NCBI RefSeq assembly: GCF_014648175.1
Contig: NZ_BMQP01000038.1
Span: forward strand, 1 to 64,000
DNA length: 64,000 nt
Direction: 5' to 3'
DNA from: Planobispora rosea
GTDB lineage: Bacteria; Actinomycetota; Actinomycetes; Streptosporangiales; Streptosporangiaceae
This document shows, in pieces, positions 44,582-52,304 of the stretch. Position 1 is the first letter of the stretch, and each line of letters starts with the position of its first letter. The translations under genes were made by a program, and so were the position numbers. The notes beneath the pieces are model-generated. The model saw only the letters and a list, made by a program, of their open reading frames with translations, was not told the DNA's origin and did no database searches.

Positions 44582-45459
44582 CACGCCTCCCCGAATTCCG
44601 CGACGAACCGGCGGAAGGCGACCACGGCCTCGTCTCCGCCGTCGTAGTTCTGCGGCGCCCGCGGGTCGAGATGCTCCCAGATCGGGATGTCCTGCTGGAA
44701 GGCGGTCTTGCTGCCCGCGATCAGCATGTCCAGGATCGCGAGCTGGTCGTCGCGCACGCCGATCGCCACCCGGGCGACGCATCCCCCCGGCCGCGGCGTG
44801 GTGGTCGTGATCACGACGTGCTCCGATCCGGGAGCCCCGATCTCGGTCGCGACGACGGTGGGGCTGAAGGCGGTGGCGTGGAAGCGGGTGTCGGCCACCC
44901 GCCGCTGCCACGTGGGGCCGCCGAGCGTGTGGAACGTGGCCTCGACGGACAACTCGCCGCCCGCACCGGTCCGCACCGCCATGCCGCTGATCCTGGGCAC
45001 CCCGTGCACGGTGGGGAAGTGCTCGGTGTCGAAGGCGTTCTCCACCACCCACTCGGGGTCCACCGCGATCTCCACGGTGAGCGCGGCGTGCAGCGGCCGG
45101 TTCGCGGTGACGGACGGGACAGCCGAGGAGAAGCCGCGGTCGTCGTCCCCCAGCCGCACGAAGATCGCCTCCCCGGACCGGATCACCCGATGCTCGGCCA
45201 CCGACCAGCGGCGGTCACCGGCGCCCAGGGCGATGCGCTTGCCGTGGAACGGGCACAGGATGGCGTCGCCGCAGTAGACACCGCCGTATCCGAGGTCGGC
45301 CCCCCGGTGCGGGCAGATCGCGTCGAACACGCGGACCGACGCGCCGTCACGGACCACCACCAGCCGCCGGTCCCCCAGCGCGTACGGCGTCAGCTCGCCC
45401 GACAGCTCGCTGTCGAAGCAGAGCAGGTACCAGCCGGTGTGCGGTTTCGACGTGGTCAT
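44581..45459 (-). CDS. Rieske non-heme iron oxygenase
   Basis: This 292-residue protein has the Rieske cluster motif CPHRGAD-x-CPFHGKR at about residues 48-72. The mononuclear iron site is seen in WVVENAFDTEHFPTVHG, with Asp and two His. Length and layout match the KshA/oxygenase alpha-subunit type. It could hydroxylate, desaturate or cyclise the peptide. Electron-transfer partners are not encoded next to it. It sits between the flavin oxidoreductase and the hydrolase on one transcript. Confidence 0.93.
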   Translation of the reverse strand: MTTSKPHTGWYLLCFDSELSGELTPYALGDRRLVVVRDGASVRVFDAICPHRGADLGYGGVYCGDAILCPFHGKRIALGAGDRRWSVAEHRVIRSGEAIFVRLGDDDRGFSSAVPSVTANRPLHAALTVEIAVDPEWVVENAFDTEHFPTVHGVPRISGMAVRTGAGGELSVEATFHTLGGPTWQRRVADTRFHATAFSPTVVATEIGAPGSEHVVITTTTPRPGGCVARVAIGVRDDQLAILDMLIAGSKTAFQQDIPIWEHLDPRAPQNYDGGDEAVVAFRRFVAEFGEA

Positions 45460-45499
45460 CGGCCCATCCCCCTCACCATCAGATCCGCCGTCGACCCGG

Positions 45500-46771
45500 T
45501 CATCGGCCCACCGCCTTCGCCATCAGGCCCGCCGCCTCCGCGCCGGACGACATCGCGCCCTGGACGCTCGCCGGACCGCCCACCGTGGCCTCCCCCGCGA
45601 AGAAGAGCGTGTCGGCGATCGGCTCGGCCCAGCGGCCGGGCGCACCCGCGCCGCCGACCGACGGATAGGTGAAGCCGCCCGCCGACCACGGTTCGGCGCC
45701 CCAGTCGGCCACCTCCGTGCCGCGGATCCGGCTGCCCGCCGCCCAGGGGAACAGCCGCGCCACCATCGGCCCGATCGGCCCGGCCGCCCCGGCCCTGATG
45801 CCGGCCGCGGCCGACGCCTTGCCGACGAGGAGCACCTCCGGACGGTCGCGCACGCATCGGGCGAATCCGCTGCGGCCGTCCGAGTCGAACACCACGACGG
45901 ACTCCGGAGCGGGATCGGACAGCGTGACCACCGCGCAGCAGGCGTCGCCCAGCGGCAGCCGCCGCGCGGCGGCCAGTTTCCCGGGAGGGAGGCCGGGGAT
46001 GCGCAGGCCGCCGGTCAGCACGACCGACGGCGGGACGGTGACCAGGGCGGTCCGCGCGACGACCGGGGTGCCCCCGCCCACCAGGTGGGCGGTCACCCGG
46101 CCGGGGGAGAAATCGAGCTGGGCGACCGGCTCGCCAGTGCGGATCTCCAGCCCCTCGGCCAGCCGTTCGACGATCGAGATCATCCCACCGGGCACGTCGA
46201 ACTGGTCCGTCCCGGCCTGCGCCGCCCGGCGGGCGGCGGCGGCCAGGCCCCGGACGTCGAGCAGGCCGGGATCGGCCGCCCAGTTCTGCCGGAACCACTC
46301 CTCGGCGATCCGCCGCTCCTGCTGAACGATCCCGGCCGCGTCCAGCCACCGCTCCACCGAGCTTCCGGTGCTCCCGGTGCTCCCGGTGCTCCCGGTGCTC
46401 CCGGTGCCCCCCGTGCCCGCGGCGTCCGGCCGGAGCAGCCTCGCCTCCAGCAGCCAGGGCGGATTCCCGCGGGCCAGCGCGCCCATGTCGACGAGCCGAT
46501 CGGCCACCACGGCGCGAGCCGCGCTCCGCCGGTAGGCCGAGACCGGCCCCCGTCCGCCGAGGACCTCCCACACCGGGTTGGCGTCGCCGTGGACGACCTG
46601 GGCGCCCAGCTCCACCGGTGGTCCGCCGTCTTCCGGCAGATGGGTCCTGACGCGGCCGCCGATGGTAGCACGCGCCTCCAAAATGGCAACGGAAATCCCT
46701 CGATTACATAATTCCGTGGCAGCTTTAAGGCCCGATATACCGGCGCCCACGATTAATGCGTCGACTGGCAT
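45500..46771 (-). CDS. Flavin amine-oxidase-like oxidoreductase
   Basis: This 423-residue FAD protein has ALIVGAGISGLKAATELCNR at the N-terminus, then GGRVRTHLPED, ELGAQVVHG and a C-terminal FFAGEATVGGPASVQGAM that closes the FAD site. The fold is that of monoamine oxidases and amino-acid/phytoene-type oxidoreductases. A Thr-Gly-Ser repeat is inserted near residue 120. GGAGGTGA stands upstream of the ATG at slightly long spacing. It may oxidise an amine or C-H bond of the TOMM product; this is inferred from location. Confidence 0.9.
   Translation of the reverse strand: MPVDALIVGAGISGLKAATELCNRGISVAILEARATIGGRVRTHLPEDGGPPVELGAQVVHGDANPVWEVLGGRGPVSAYRRSAARAVVADRLVDMGALARGNPPWLLEARLLRPDAAGTGGTGSTGSTGSTGSTGSSVERWLDAAGIVQQERRIAEEWFRQNWAADPGLLDVRGLAAAARRAAQAGTDQFDVPGGMISIVERLAEGLEIRTGEPVAQLDFSPGRVTAHLVGGGTPVVARTALVTVPPSVVLTGGLRIPGLPPGKLAAARRLPLGDACCAVVTLSDPAPESVVVFDSDGRSGFARCVRDRPEVLLVGKASAAAGIRAGAAGPIGPMVARLFPWAAGSRIRGTEVADWGAEPWSAGGFTYPSVGGAGAPGRWAEPIADTLFFAGEATVGGPASVQGAMSSGAEAAGLMAKAVGR
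46362..46415 (-). repeat. 9-bp minisatellite encoding a Thr-Gly-Ser tract
   Basis: Six 9-bp units, four of them identical CTCCCGGTG on the plus strand, encode consecutive TGS units in the flavin oxidoreductase. Identical copies point to replication slippage, so this tract should vary between strains. Confidence 0.85.
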
Positions 46772-46803
46772 GGATAATCGTCACCTCCGCCGTTATTATC
46801 CAT
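46770..46803. promoter_or_regulatory. Inverted repeat between the oxidoreductase and P450 genes
   Basis: ATGGATAAT (46770-46778) and ATTATCCAT (46795-46803) are perfect 9-bp inverted arms with a 16-bp spacer. They lie in the 64-bp divergent interval and touch the oxidoreductase start codon. The A+T-rich arms stand out from the surrounding sequence, so an operator or promoter element is plausible. Confidence 0.5.
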
Positions 46804-46835
46804 AAATCTCGCCCGGAGAACAGGAGGGAAATAAC

Positions 46836-47993
46836 GTGACGTCACAGCCGACCGCGGCTCGGCCGTGGCCTCCGGGGATGGCCCATCCCTTCGCCCCGGA
46901 CGGCCGGCGGAATCCCTTTCCCGCTTTTCGCTGGCTGCGCGCGGAGAGCCCGGTCCACTACGACCCCTTCATGCGTTTCTGGCTGCTCAGCAGGCATGCC
47001 GACTGCGCGGCGGCCCTCCGCGACCCGGCGTTCTCCGCCGCGCTCGGCCAGGACCAGCGGCAGCGCGACGACCAGCTCCCCGCCTCGATGCTCAGCACGG
47101 ATCCCCCCGAGCACGACCGGCTGCGCGGGCCGGGCATGGCGTTACTCGGCCCGGCGGCGGTCCGCGCGCTGGCCGGTGACCTGGAGGAGGAGGCCGACCG
47201 GCTGCTGGACGGCCTGGAGGCGGGTCCCGGCGGTGAGATCGACGCCCATCGGGACCTCGGCGAGCCGTACGCCCGCGCCGTGCTCGCCCGCGCGCTGGGG
47301 CTGCCCCGGGCGGAGTGGGAGGCGTTCGGCCAGTTGGCCGGGGCGGTGTCGGTGAACCTCGATCCGCTGGGCGGACCGGCCGCGATCCAGGCGAGCCGCC
47401 TGGCCAGGACCGAACTCGCGCGGCTGCTCGGCGCCGCGCCCGCGGTCCGACCGGCCGAGCTCACCCGTGCCGAGCTGCTGGAGATGTTGTCACTCGTGGT
47501 CATCGGCGGCTACGAGCCGCTGGCCGTGCTCATCGGCAACACGCTGTTCTGCCTGCTGTCCCGGCCCCGCCTGGCCGAACGCGTCCGTCTCGGCGACACC
47601 GCCCTGGCCGCCACCGCCGTCGAGGAGGTCACCCGGCTGCACGGTCCGATCCCGTTCACCGCCAGGGTCACCACCGCCGCTGCGGAGCTGCCCGGCGGCG
47701 TGATCCCCCCCGGAGCCCGCGTACTCGCCCTGCTCAGCTCCGCCAACCGCGATGAGCTGGTCTTCGACCGCCCGGACGAGCCGGTGATCGACCGCTCCCC
47801 CAACCCCCACCTGGCCTACTCCTCCGGCCCCCACTTCTGCCTCGGCGCCGCCCTGGTCCGCCAGGCCGCCGCCCTGCTGGTCCCCGCCTTCCTGCGCCGC
47901 TTCCCCGGCGCGCGCCTCCCTCCGGAGGATGCCGGCTGGGCGGCCTCGCTGGTGCCCCGCCGGCGGGTGTCGTACGGCCTGCGCCTGGCCTGA
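46836..47993 (+). CDS. Cytochrome P450 with atypical I-helix
   Basis: This 385-residue soluble P450 has the ExxR motif in AVEEVTRLHGP and heme-Cys loop YSSGPHFCLGAALVR, in which the usual leading Phe-Gly is Ser-Ser. The I-helix reads VVIGGYEPLAVLIGN, lacking the acid-alcohol pair (Thr) normally used for oxygen activation. AGGAGG eight bases before the GTG fixes the start. It diverges from the flavin/Rieske/hydrolase operon and ends 38 bases from the precursor gene. It may couple or hydroxylate the modified peptide. The altered I-helix suggests substrate-assisted or unusual chemistry. Confidence 0.92.
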   Translation: MTSQPTAARPWPPGMAHPFAPDGRRNPFPAFRWLRAESPVHYDPFMRFWLLSRHADCAAALRDPAFSAALGQDQRQRDDQLPASMLSTDPPEHDRLRGPGMALLGPAAVRALAGDLEEEADRLLDGLEAGPGGEIDAHRDLGEPYARAVLARALGLPRAEWEAFGQLAGAVSVNLDPLGGPAAIQASRLARTELARLLGAAPAVRPAELTRAELLEMLSLVVIGGYEPLAVLIGNTLFCLLSRPRLAERVRLGDTALAATAVEEVTRLHGPIPFTARVTTAAAELPGGVIPPGARVLALLSSANRDELVFDRPDEPVIDRSPNPHLAYSSGPHFCLGAALVRQAAALLVPAFLRRFPGARLPPEDAGWAASLVPRRRVSYGLRLA

Positions 47994-48031
47994 GCCGTGG
48001 GCGCGGGCCGTACGACAGCCTGGGCCGGTTC

Positions 48032-48388
48032 CTAGGCGCAGCAGCACGGGGTGCAGCAGCAGCAGGCGACGCCGGCCGCGATCTGGACGAGCTCGTCCTC
48101 GCTGAGCTGGGAGACGTCCACCTGGGGGGTGTCGGTGATGTGGATCTCGTAGACGCCGCTGGTCTCGCCGGCCTCCCAGAGGGCGACCTGGTTGTCGATG
48201 CTGCCCTCACCGGTGGGCTCGACCCGGACGATCCGGATCTCGGCACCGTCGGGAACCTCCAGGCCCACCTCGGAAAGCGCCGAGCGGGAGTCGGTGTCCA
48301 GCCGCTGAGCGAACTCGTCATTCGACCAGAGGGTGATGAGCAGACGGGTGTAGGAGTTGACGAACTCTGCGCGTTCCTGGTTGTTCAT
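48032..48388 (-). CDS. TOMM precursor peptide with nitrile-hydratase-like leader (NHLP)
   Basis: This 118-residue peptide has residues 1-108 resembling the alpha subunit of nitrile hydratase (LWSNDEFAQRLDTDSRSALS, EVGLEVPDGAEIRIVRVEP), which defines NHLP leaders. SEDELVQIAAGVA then precedes the core CCCCTPCCCA (residues 109-118), with seven Cys and one Thr in ten residues. Cleavage by the C39 exporter is expected near AAGVA. AAGGAG seven bases before the ATG settles the start. The 203-bp upstream interval is A+T-richer and holds CGTACG motifs at 48498 and 48547. It is transcribed towards the P450. Confidence 0.95.
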   Translation of the reverse strand: MNNQERAEFVNSYTRLLITLWSNDEFAQRLDTDSRSALSEVGLEVPDGAEIRIVRVEPTGEGSIDNQVALWEAGETSGVYEIHITDTPQVDVSQLSEDELVQIAAGVACCCCTPCCCA

Positions 48389-48591
48389 GACTTTCTCCTT
48401 CTGAGTGCTTCCCCACTTGGTTGAATGGATCTCCGCCGGCTGAGTCGAAGTCTTACACCCGCCACCGGCGGTGACGAGACTTATCTTTTTCATGCGTTCT
48501 CCGTACGCATACGCAGACCACTGGATAAGTGTTTCTTTATCGAGACGTACGACAGCAGACATAACTCAGTGTTTTTGCGATAGTCGGAGTC

Positions 48592-49512
48592 ATGGCTGAT
48601 ACGGTGACAACAGATGTGGCGGTGAGCCTGAGGGGCTTGCGTAAGACCTTCGGTGAGGTGCGGGCGGTCGACGATCTGGATCTGCACATCGCGCCGGGCG
48701 AGGTGGTCGCCCTGCTGGGGCCGAACGCGGCGGGCAAGACCACCACGATGGAGATGCTGCTCGGCCTGACCACTCCGGACAGCGGGGAGATCGAGCTGTT
48801 CGGCAGGACCCCCCGCCGGGCCGCGGCCGACGGGCTGGTCGGCGCGATGCTCCAGTCGGGCGGTTTCCTGGGCGAGATGACCAGCCGGGAGATCGTCCAG
48901 GTGATGGCCGCGCAGTACCCGAAGGCGATGAAGGTGGACGACGCCATCGCCCGGGCCGGGGTCACGAAGTACGCCAAGCTCAAATACAGCGGGCTCTCCG
49001 GCGGTCAGAAGCAGCGGACGCGGTTCGCCGCGGCCCTGGTCTGCGACCCCGACCTGCTGGTGCTGGACGAGCCGACCGTGGCGATGGACGTGCAGAGCCG
49101 CCAGGAGTTCTGGGCGGCGATGCGCGAGTACACGACCGCCGGGCGCACTGTGGTGTTCGCCACCCACTACCTGGCCGAGGCGCAGGACTTCGCCGACCGC
49201 GTGGTGCTGATGCGGCACGGGAAGATCGTCGCCGACGGATCGGTGGACGCGATCGTCGCCAAGGTCGACGGGCGCACCATCAGGGCGATGGTCGAGGGGA
49301 CCAGCGTCGAACTGCTGGCCGCCCTGCCGGGAGTGGGCACCGCCCAGCTCCGCGGTGAGCACGTGGAGCTGCACTGCTCCGACTCCGACGCCGCGCTGCG
49401 CGCGCTGCTGGCGGATTATCCCCGCGCGCGTGACATCTCCGTGACGGCGATGTCGCTGGAGGACGCGTTCGTGGCGCTGACGGCCGACGAACCGGTCATG
49501 GAAGAGGTGTGA
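48592..49512 (+). CDS. ABC transporter ATP-binding protein (ABC-2 type exporter)
   Basis: This 306-residue DrrA/CcmA-like ATPase has Walker A LLGPNAAGKTTTMEMLLG (Ala replaces the usual Gly), signature LSGGQKQRTRFAAALV, Walker B LLVLDEPTVAMD and switch His in VFATHYLAEAQ. A C-terminal domain of about 85 residues follows, as in drug-exporting ATPases. It is divergent from the precursor gene and overlaps the next gene's start region. Its position suggests self-resistance or export of the TOMM product, but inference rests on location. Confidence 0.92.
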   Translation: MADTVTTDVAVSLRGLRKTFGEVRAVDDLDLHIAPGEVVALLGPNAAGKTTTMEMLLGLTTPDSGEIELFGRTPRRAAADGLVGAMLQSGGFLGEMTSREIVQVMAAQYPKAMKVDDAIARAGVTKYAKLKYSGLSGGQKQRTRFAAALVCDPDLLVLDEPTVAMDVQSRQEFWAAMREYTTAGRTVVFATHYLAEAQDFADRVVLMRHGKIVADGSVDAIVAKVDGRTIRAMVEGTSVELLAALPGVGTAQLRGEHVELHCSDSDAALRALLADYPRARDISVTAMSLEDAFVALTADEPVMEEV

Positions 49513-49514
49513 CC

Positions 49515-50243
49515 ATGGGCACGTTGATCTGGACCGAGCTCAAGGTCCTTTCCAGGTCGGTCGAGTTCCTCGTCATCACCATCGCGTTCCCGATGGTGTT
49601 CTTCCTCGTCATGTCGGAGGTCTTCGGCTCGGACCGGGCCGGCGGGCTGGACATGAACACCTACATGATGATCAGCATGGCGGCGTTCGGCGCCATGTCG
49701 GTGGCGTTCGCCGTGGGCCCCCGGGTCGGCCTGGAGCGACAGGCCGGGTGGAACAGGCAACTGCGGCTCACCCCCCTGCCGGGCTGGGGCTACGTCGCCG
49801 TCAAGATCACAGTGGCGATGATCCTGGCGCTCCCGGCCGTGCTGCTCGTCTTCCTGTCCGGGCTGCTGATCAAGGGCATCGAGCTCACCGCCGGGCAGTG
49901 GCTGGCGATCGTCCTTTCCTGCTGGATCAGTTCGCTGCCGTTCGTCGTGCTCGGTCTGCTCATCGGGATGGCCGTCAAGCCGGAGTCGGCGCAGCCGCTC
50001 GGTCTCGCGGTCTACCTGCCGATGGCCATGCTCGGCGGACTGTGGATGCCGGTGGACATCCTGCCCGGCTTCATGGCCACGCTGGCCAAGGTGCTGCCGA
50101 GCTACTGGCTCGCGGAGATCACCCGTGACCGGCTCACCGGGGTGGCGCTCGATCTGCTGGGCGTCGGGGTGCTGGCGGCGTGGTTCCTGGTCGCCCTGTC
50201 CCTGGTGATCGGCCTCTACCGCCGCGACGCGGCCAGGGTGTAG
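49515..50243 (+). CDS. ABC-2 type transporter permease
   Basis: This 242-residue protein has six predicted spans (FLVITIAFPMVFFLVMSEVF first, AWFLVALSLVIGLYRRDAA last) and the ABC-2 pattern LPMAMLGGLWMPVDILPGFM. GAGG seven bases before the ATG favours it over a GTG six bases upstream that overlaps the ATPase stop. It forms an exporter with the preceding ATPase. Confidence 0.92.
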   Translation: MGTLIWTELKVLSRSVEFLVITIAFPMVFFLVMSEVFGSDRAGGLDMNTYMMISMAAFGAMSVAFAVGPRVGLERQAGWNRQLRLTPLPGWGYVAVKITVAMILALPAVLLVFLSGLLIKGIELTAGQWLAIVLSCWISSLPFVVLGLLIGMAVKPESAQPLGLAVYLPMAMLGGLWMPVDILPGFMATLAKVLPSYWLAEITRDRLTGVALDLLGVGVLAAWFLVALSLVIGLYRRDAARV

Positions 50244-50256
50244 GGGGAGGTTCGGT

Positions 50257-50283
50257 TCCGGGGCGGCGCGGGACGCCGCCCCG
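50257..50283. terminator. Hairpin between convergent genes
   Basis: CCGGGGCGGCG (50257-50267) and CGCCGCCCCGG (50273-50283) form a perfect 11-bp stem with a five-base loop, placed between the permease stop and the MerR stop. There is no T-run on either side, so it is a G+C-type bidirectional terminator candidate. Confidence 0.6.
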
Positions 50284-50288
50284 GGTGA

Positions 50289-50909
50289 TCAACTCACGAG
50301 GTCGCGGGCGGTGGTCTCGGTGACCGTGCGCAGCGCCTCGGCGAGCAGGAGACCGAAATCCTCGGGGGCGAGGAGGGGAGGCGGAGCGGCGGCCGGGTCG
50401 CGGAGCACGGTGGCCCGGCGTTCGACGTCACTCATGAGCTGGGCCGCCAGGCCGCTGACCGTGTCGAGGAGTTCCGCCAGCAGTTGCAGCGCCGCGAGGG
50501 GACTCAGCCCGTAGTCGCGCAGGCCGAGCGCGGCGCGCAGCGGCTTGGGGCGCAGCACCCGCAGGACCGGGCCGTCCCGGGCGACCAGACCGTGCGCGAG
50601 CAGGGTCCGCAGGATGGCGGGGCGCGCGGTGCCCAGTTGTCTCACCAGCTCGGCCAGGGCGTCGTGATCCTGGTCGGCACGCAGGCCGAGGAACACTTCG
50701 ATCGCCGCCAGGTTGTATCCCTGGCGCTGCAACGCCTTGATCGCCTCCAGGCGGCGCACGTGCCCGGAGTCGTAGACGGCCACCCGGCCGCGCCGCAGCG
50801 GCGGCTGCAGCAACCCGCGCGACTGGTGGGCGCGAATATTGCGCGGCGACATCCCCACCAGCTTTCCCAGATCATCGATTGTATGAATGACCTGGGTCGA
50901 ATAAGTCAT
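50289..50909 (-). CDS. MerR-family transcriptional regulator
   Basis: This 206-residue protein has a MerR winged HTH at the N-terminus (TIDDLGKLVGMSPRNIRAHQ, SRGLLQPPLRRGRVAVYDSG, HVRRLEAIKALQRQGYNLAA), then an alpha-helical effector domain without metal-binding Cys. AAAAGG before this ATG favours it over an ATG six codons upstream. It converges on the ABC-2 transporter and may control it or the cluster. A small-molecule ligand such as the peptide product is possible. Confidence 0.9.
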   Translation of the reverse strand: MTYSTQVIHTIDDLGKLVGMSPRNIRAHQSRGLLQPPLRRGRVAVYDSGHVRRLEAIKALQRQGYNLAAIEVFLGLRADQDHDALAELVRQLGTARPAILRTLLAHGLVARDGPVLRVLRPKPLRAALGLRDYGLSPLAALQLLAELLDTVSGLAAQLMSDVERRATVLRDPAAAPPPLLAPEDFGLLLAEALRTVTETTARDLVS

Positions 50910-51236
50910 GTCAGCCTTTTCCGACATACACCGGGGGGCCAGTGATTCCCTCCGTTTTCCCAGGAACGAAGCATCGCTATCTCCTCACCGGTCTCGTACC
51001 GTCCCGACGGTTCCTCAGTGTGGTCCGGAACGGGCTAAATCGGAAGCAACGCCCGTGGCCGGTCAGTGCCTGGCATCAAGCTGCCCGGAGTCGCGCCGCT
51101 CCGACTTCAGGAAGTCCGTCTTGTCTCATCACAAATCTGCATTTCCTGCACCTCTACACAAATCAATGCAAGCCTCACCGCCCATCTCGATTCGGTGATA
51201 TCCAGTGAAGGGACGACGAGGCTTTCAGGAGGCAGC
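50910..51236. other. 327-bp intergenic region between MerR and luciferase-like genes
   Basis: This divergent interval holds no recognisable gene. ATGTC and GACAT (50908-50927) form a short inverted repeat over the MerR start. The right half is A+T-richer than average, and AGGAGG at 51227 is the ribosome site of the luciferase-like gene. Both genes must have promoters here, but no convincing hexamer pair was found. Confidence 0.6.
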
Positions 51237-52304
51237 GTGTTGAGTTTCGGAGTGTCGTTTCTCCCGGACGCGACTCCCACGACGATGTCGGCCGGGGACT
51301 ACTTCGCCGGCGCGCTCGAGGTGTGCGAGTTCGCCGATCGGATCGGGTTCGGCTACGTCAAGATGACCGAGCACTACGCGCACCCCTACGGGGGCTACTG
51401 CCCGAGCCCGCTGCTGTTCCTGTCGGCGGTCGCGGCCAGGACCCGGAACATCAGGTTGATGACCGGCGGCATCATGGCCTCCTTCCACCACCCGGTGCAG
51501 ATCGCGGCGCACACCGCCATGCTGGACGTGATGAGCGGCGGGCGGCTGGACGCCGGATTCGCCCGCGCCTGGCTGCCGCACGAGTTCGACCTGTTCCAGG
51601 TCTCCATGGACGAGAGCCGGGCCCGGTTCGTCGAGACCGTCGACGCGGTGGTCGACCTGTGGACCCGGCCGGGGGCGGAGGCGGCCACGCCCTTCTTCGG
51701 CTACTCCGGCGTCGACCTGCTGCCCGGCTGCGTCCAGCGCCCGCACCCGCCCGTCTGGGTGGCGGCGGTCCTGTCCCCGCAGAGCTTCGAGTGGATCGCG
51801 CGCCGCGGGTTCGGCCTGCTGGTGACCCCGGGCCTGCGGGGATTCCCCGCGCTCGCGGAGATGGTCGCGCTCTACCGCTCGACGTTCGCCGAGGCGCACG
51901 CGGGGAGCGGGGCCCGGCCTCGGGTGGCGCTGAGCCTGCCGCTGATCGTCGCCGACTCCGACGCGGAGGCGGTGTCGGCCTCCGACGAGTACCTGGGCCG
52001 GTACCTCGAGGTATGGAAGTCGGCCGGCGAGATGTGGAACTCACGCACTTCCGCCGACTACGCGGGATACACCGGCGTGAGCTGGATGCTGGACAACGAC
52101 TCGCCCGCCAAGATGAGGGAGCGGACGGCGGCGGTGGTCGGTGGACCGGACAGCGCCGTCGAGCAGATCACCCGGATCCGGCAGACCGTCGACCCCGACG
52201 TGCTGCTCTGGCAGATCGACACGGGCGCGCAGCCGGCGAGCCGCGCCCTGACCACGCTCCGCCTGTTCGCCGACAAGGTACAGCCCGCCCTGAGCCTCAC
52301 ATGA
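51237..52304 (+). CDS. LLM-class flavin-dependent oxidoreductase (luciferase-like)
   Basis: This 355-residue TIM-barrel protein has FADRIGFGYVKMTEHYAHPY, LLFLSAVAARTRNIRLMTGG, HPVQIAAHTAMLDVMSGGRL and RPHPPVWVAAVLSPQSFEWI. These motifs match bacterial luciferase-like monooxygenases using FMNH2 or F420. AGGAGG lies just before GTG, with a TTG one codon later as alternative. Three downstream genes have regulatory or peptidase roles, so this enzyme may be another tailoring oxidase of the cluster or unrelated. Confidence 0.92.
   Translation: MLSFGVSFLPDATPTTMSAGDYFAGALEVCEFADRIGFGYVKMTEHYAHPYGGYCPSPLLFLSAVAARTRNIRLMTGGIMASFHHPVQIAAHTAMLDVMSGGRLDAGFARAWLPHEFDLFQVSMDESRARFVETVDAVVDLWTRPGAEAATPFFGYSGVDLLPGCVQRPHPPVWVAAVLSPQSFEWIARRGFGLLVTPGLRGFPALAEMVALYRSTFAEAHAGSGARPRVALSLPLIVADSDAEAVSASDEYLGRYLEVWKSAGEMWNSRTSADYAGYTGVSWMLDNDSPAKMRERTAAVVGGPDSAVEQITRIRQTVDPDVLLWQIDTGAQPASRALTTLRLFADKVQPALSLT

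Noticed and set aside
48389..48493. Upstream ATG (48493) giving a 153-residue TOMM precursor
   Set aside because: It has a weak ribosome site, and the 35 added codons are poor in G/C at third positions. NHLP homology begins at the ATG at 48388, which has a strong AAGGAG site.
51066..51236. Longer N-terminus of the luciferase-like gene
   Set aside because: The added residues have no family similarity and atypical codons, while AGGAGG stands directly before the GTG at 51237.
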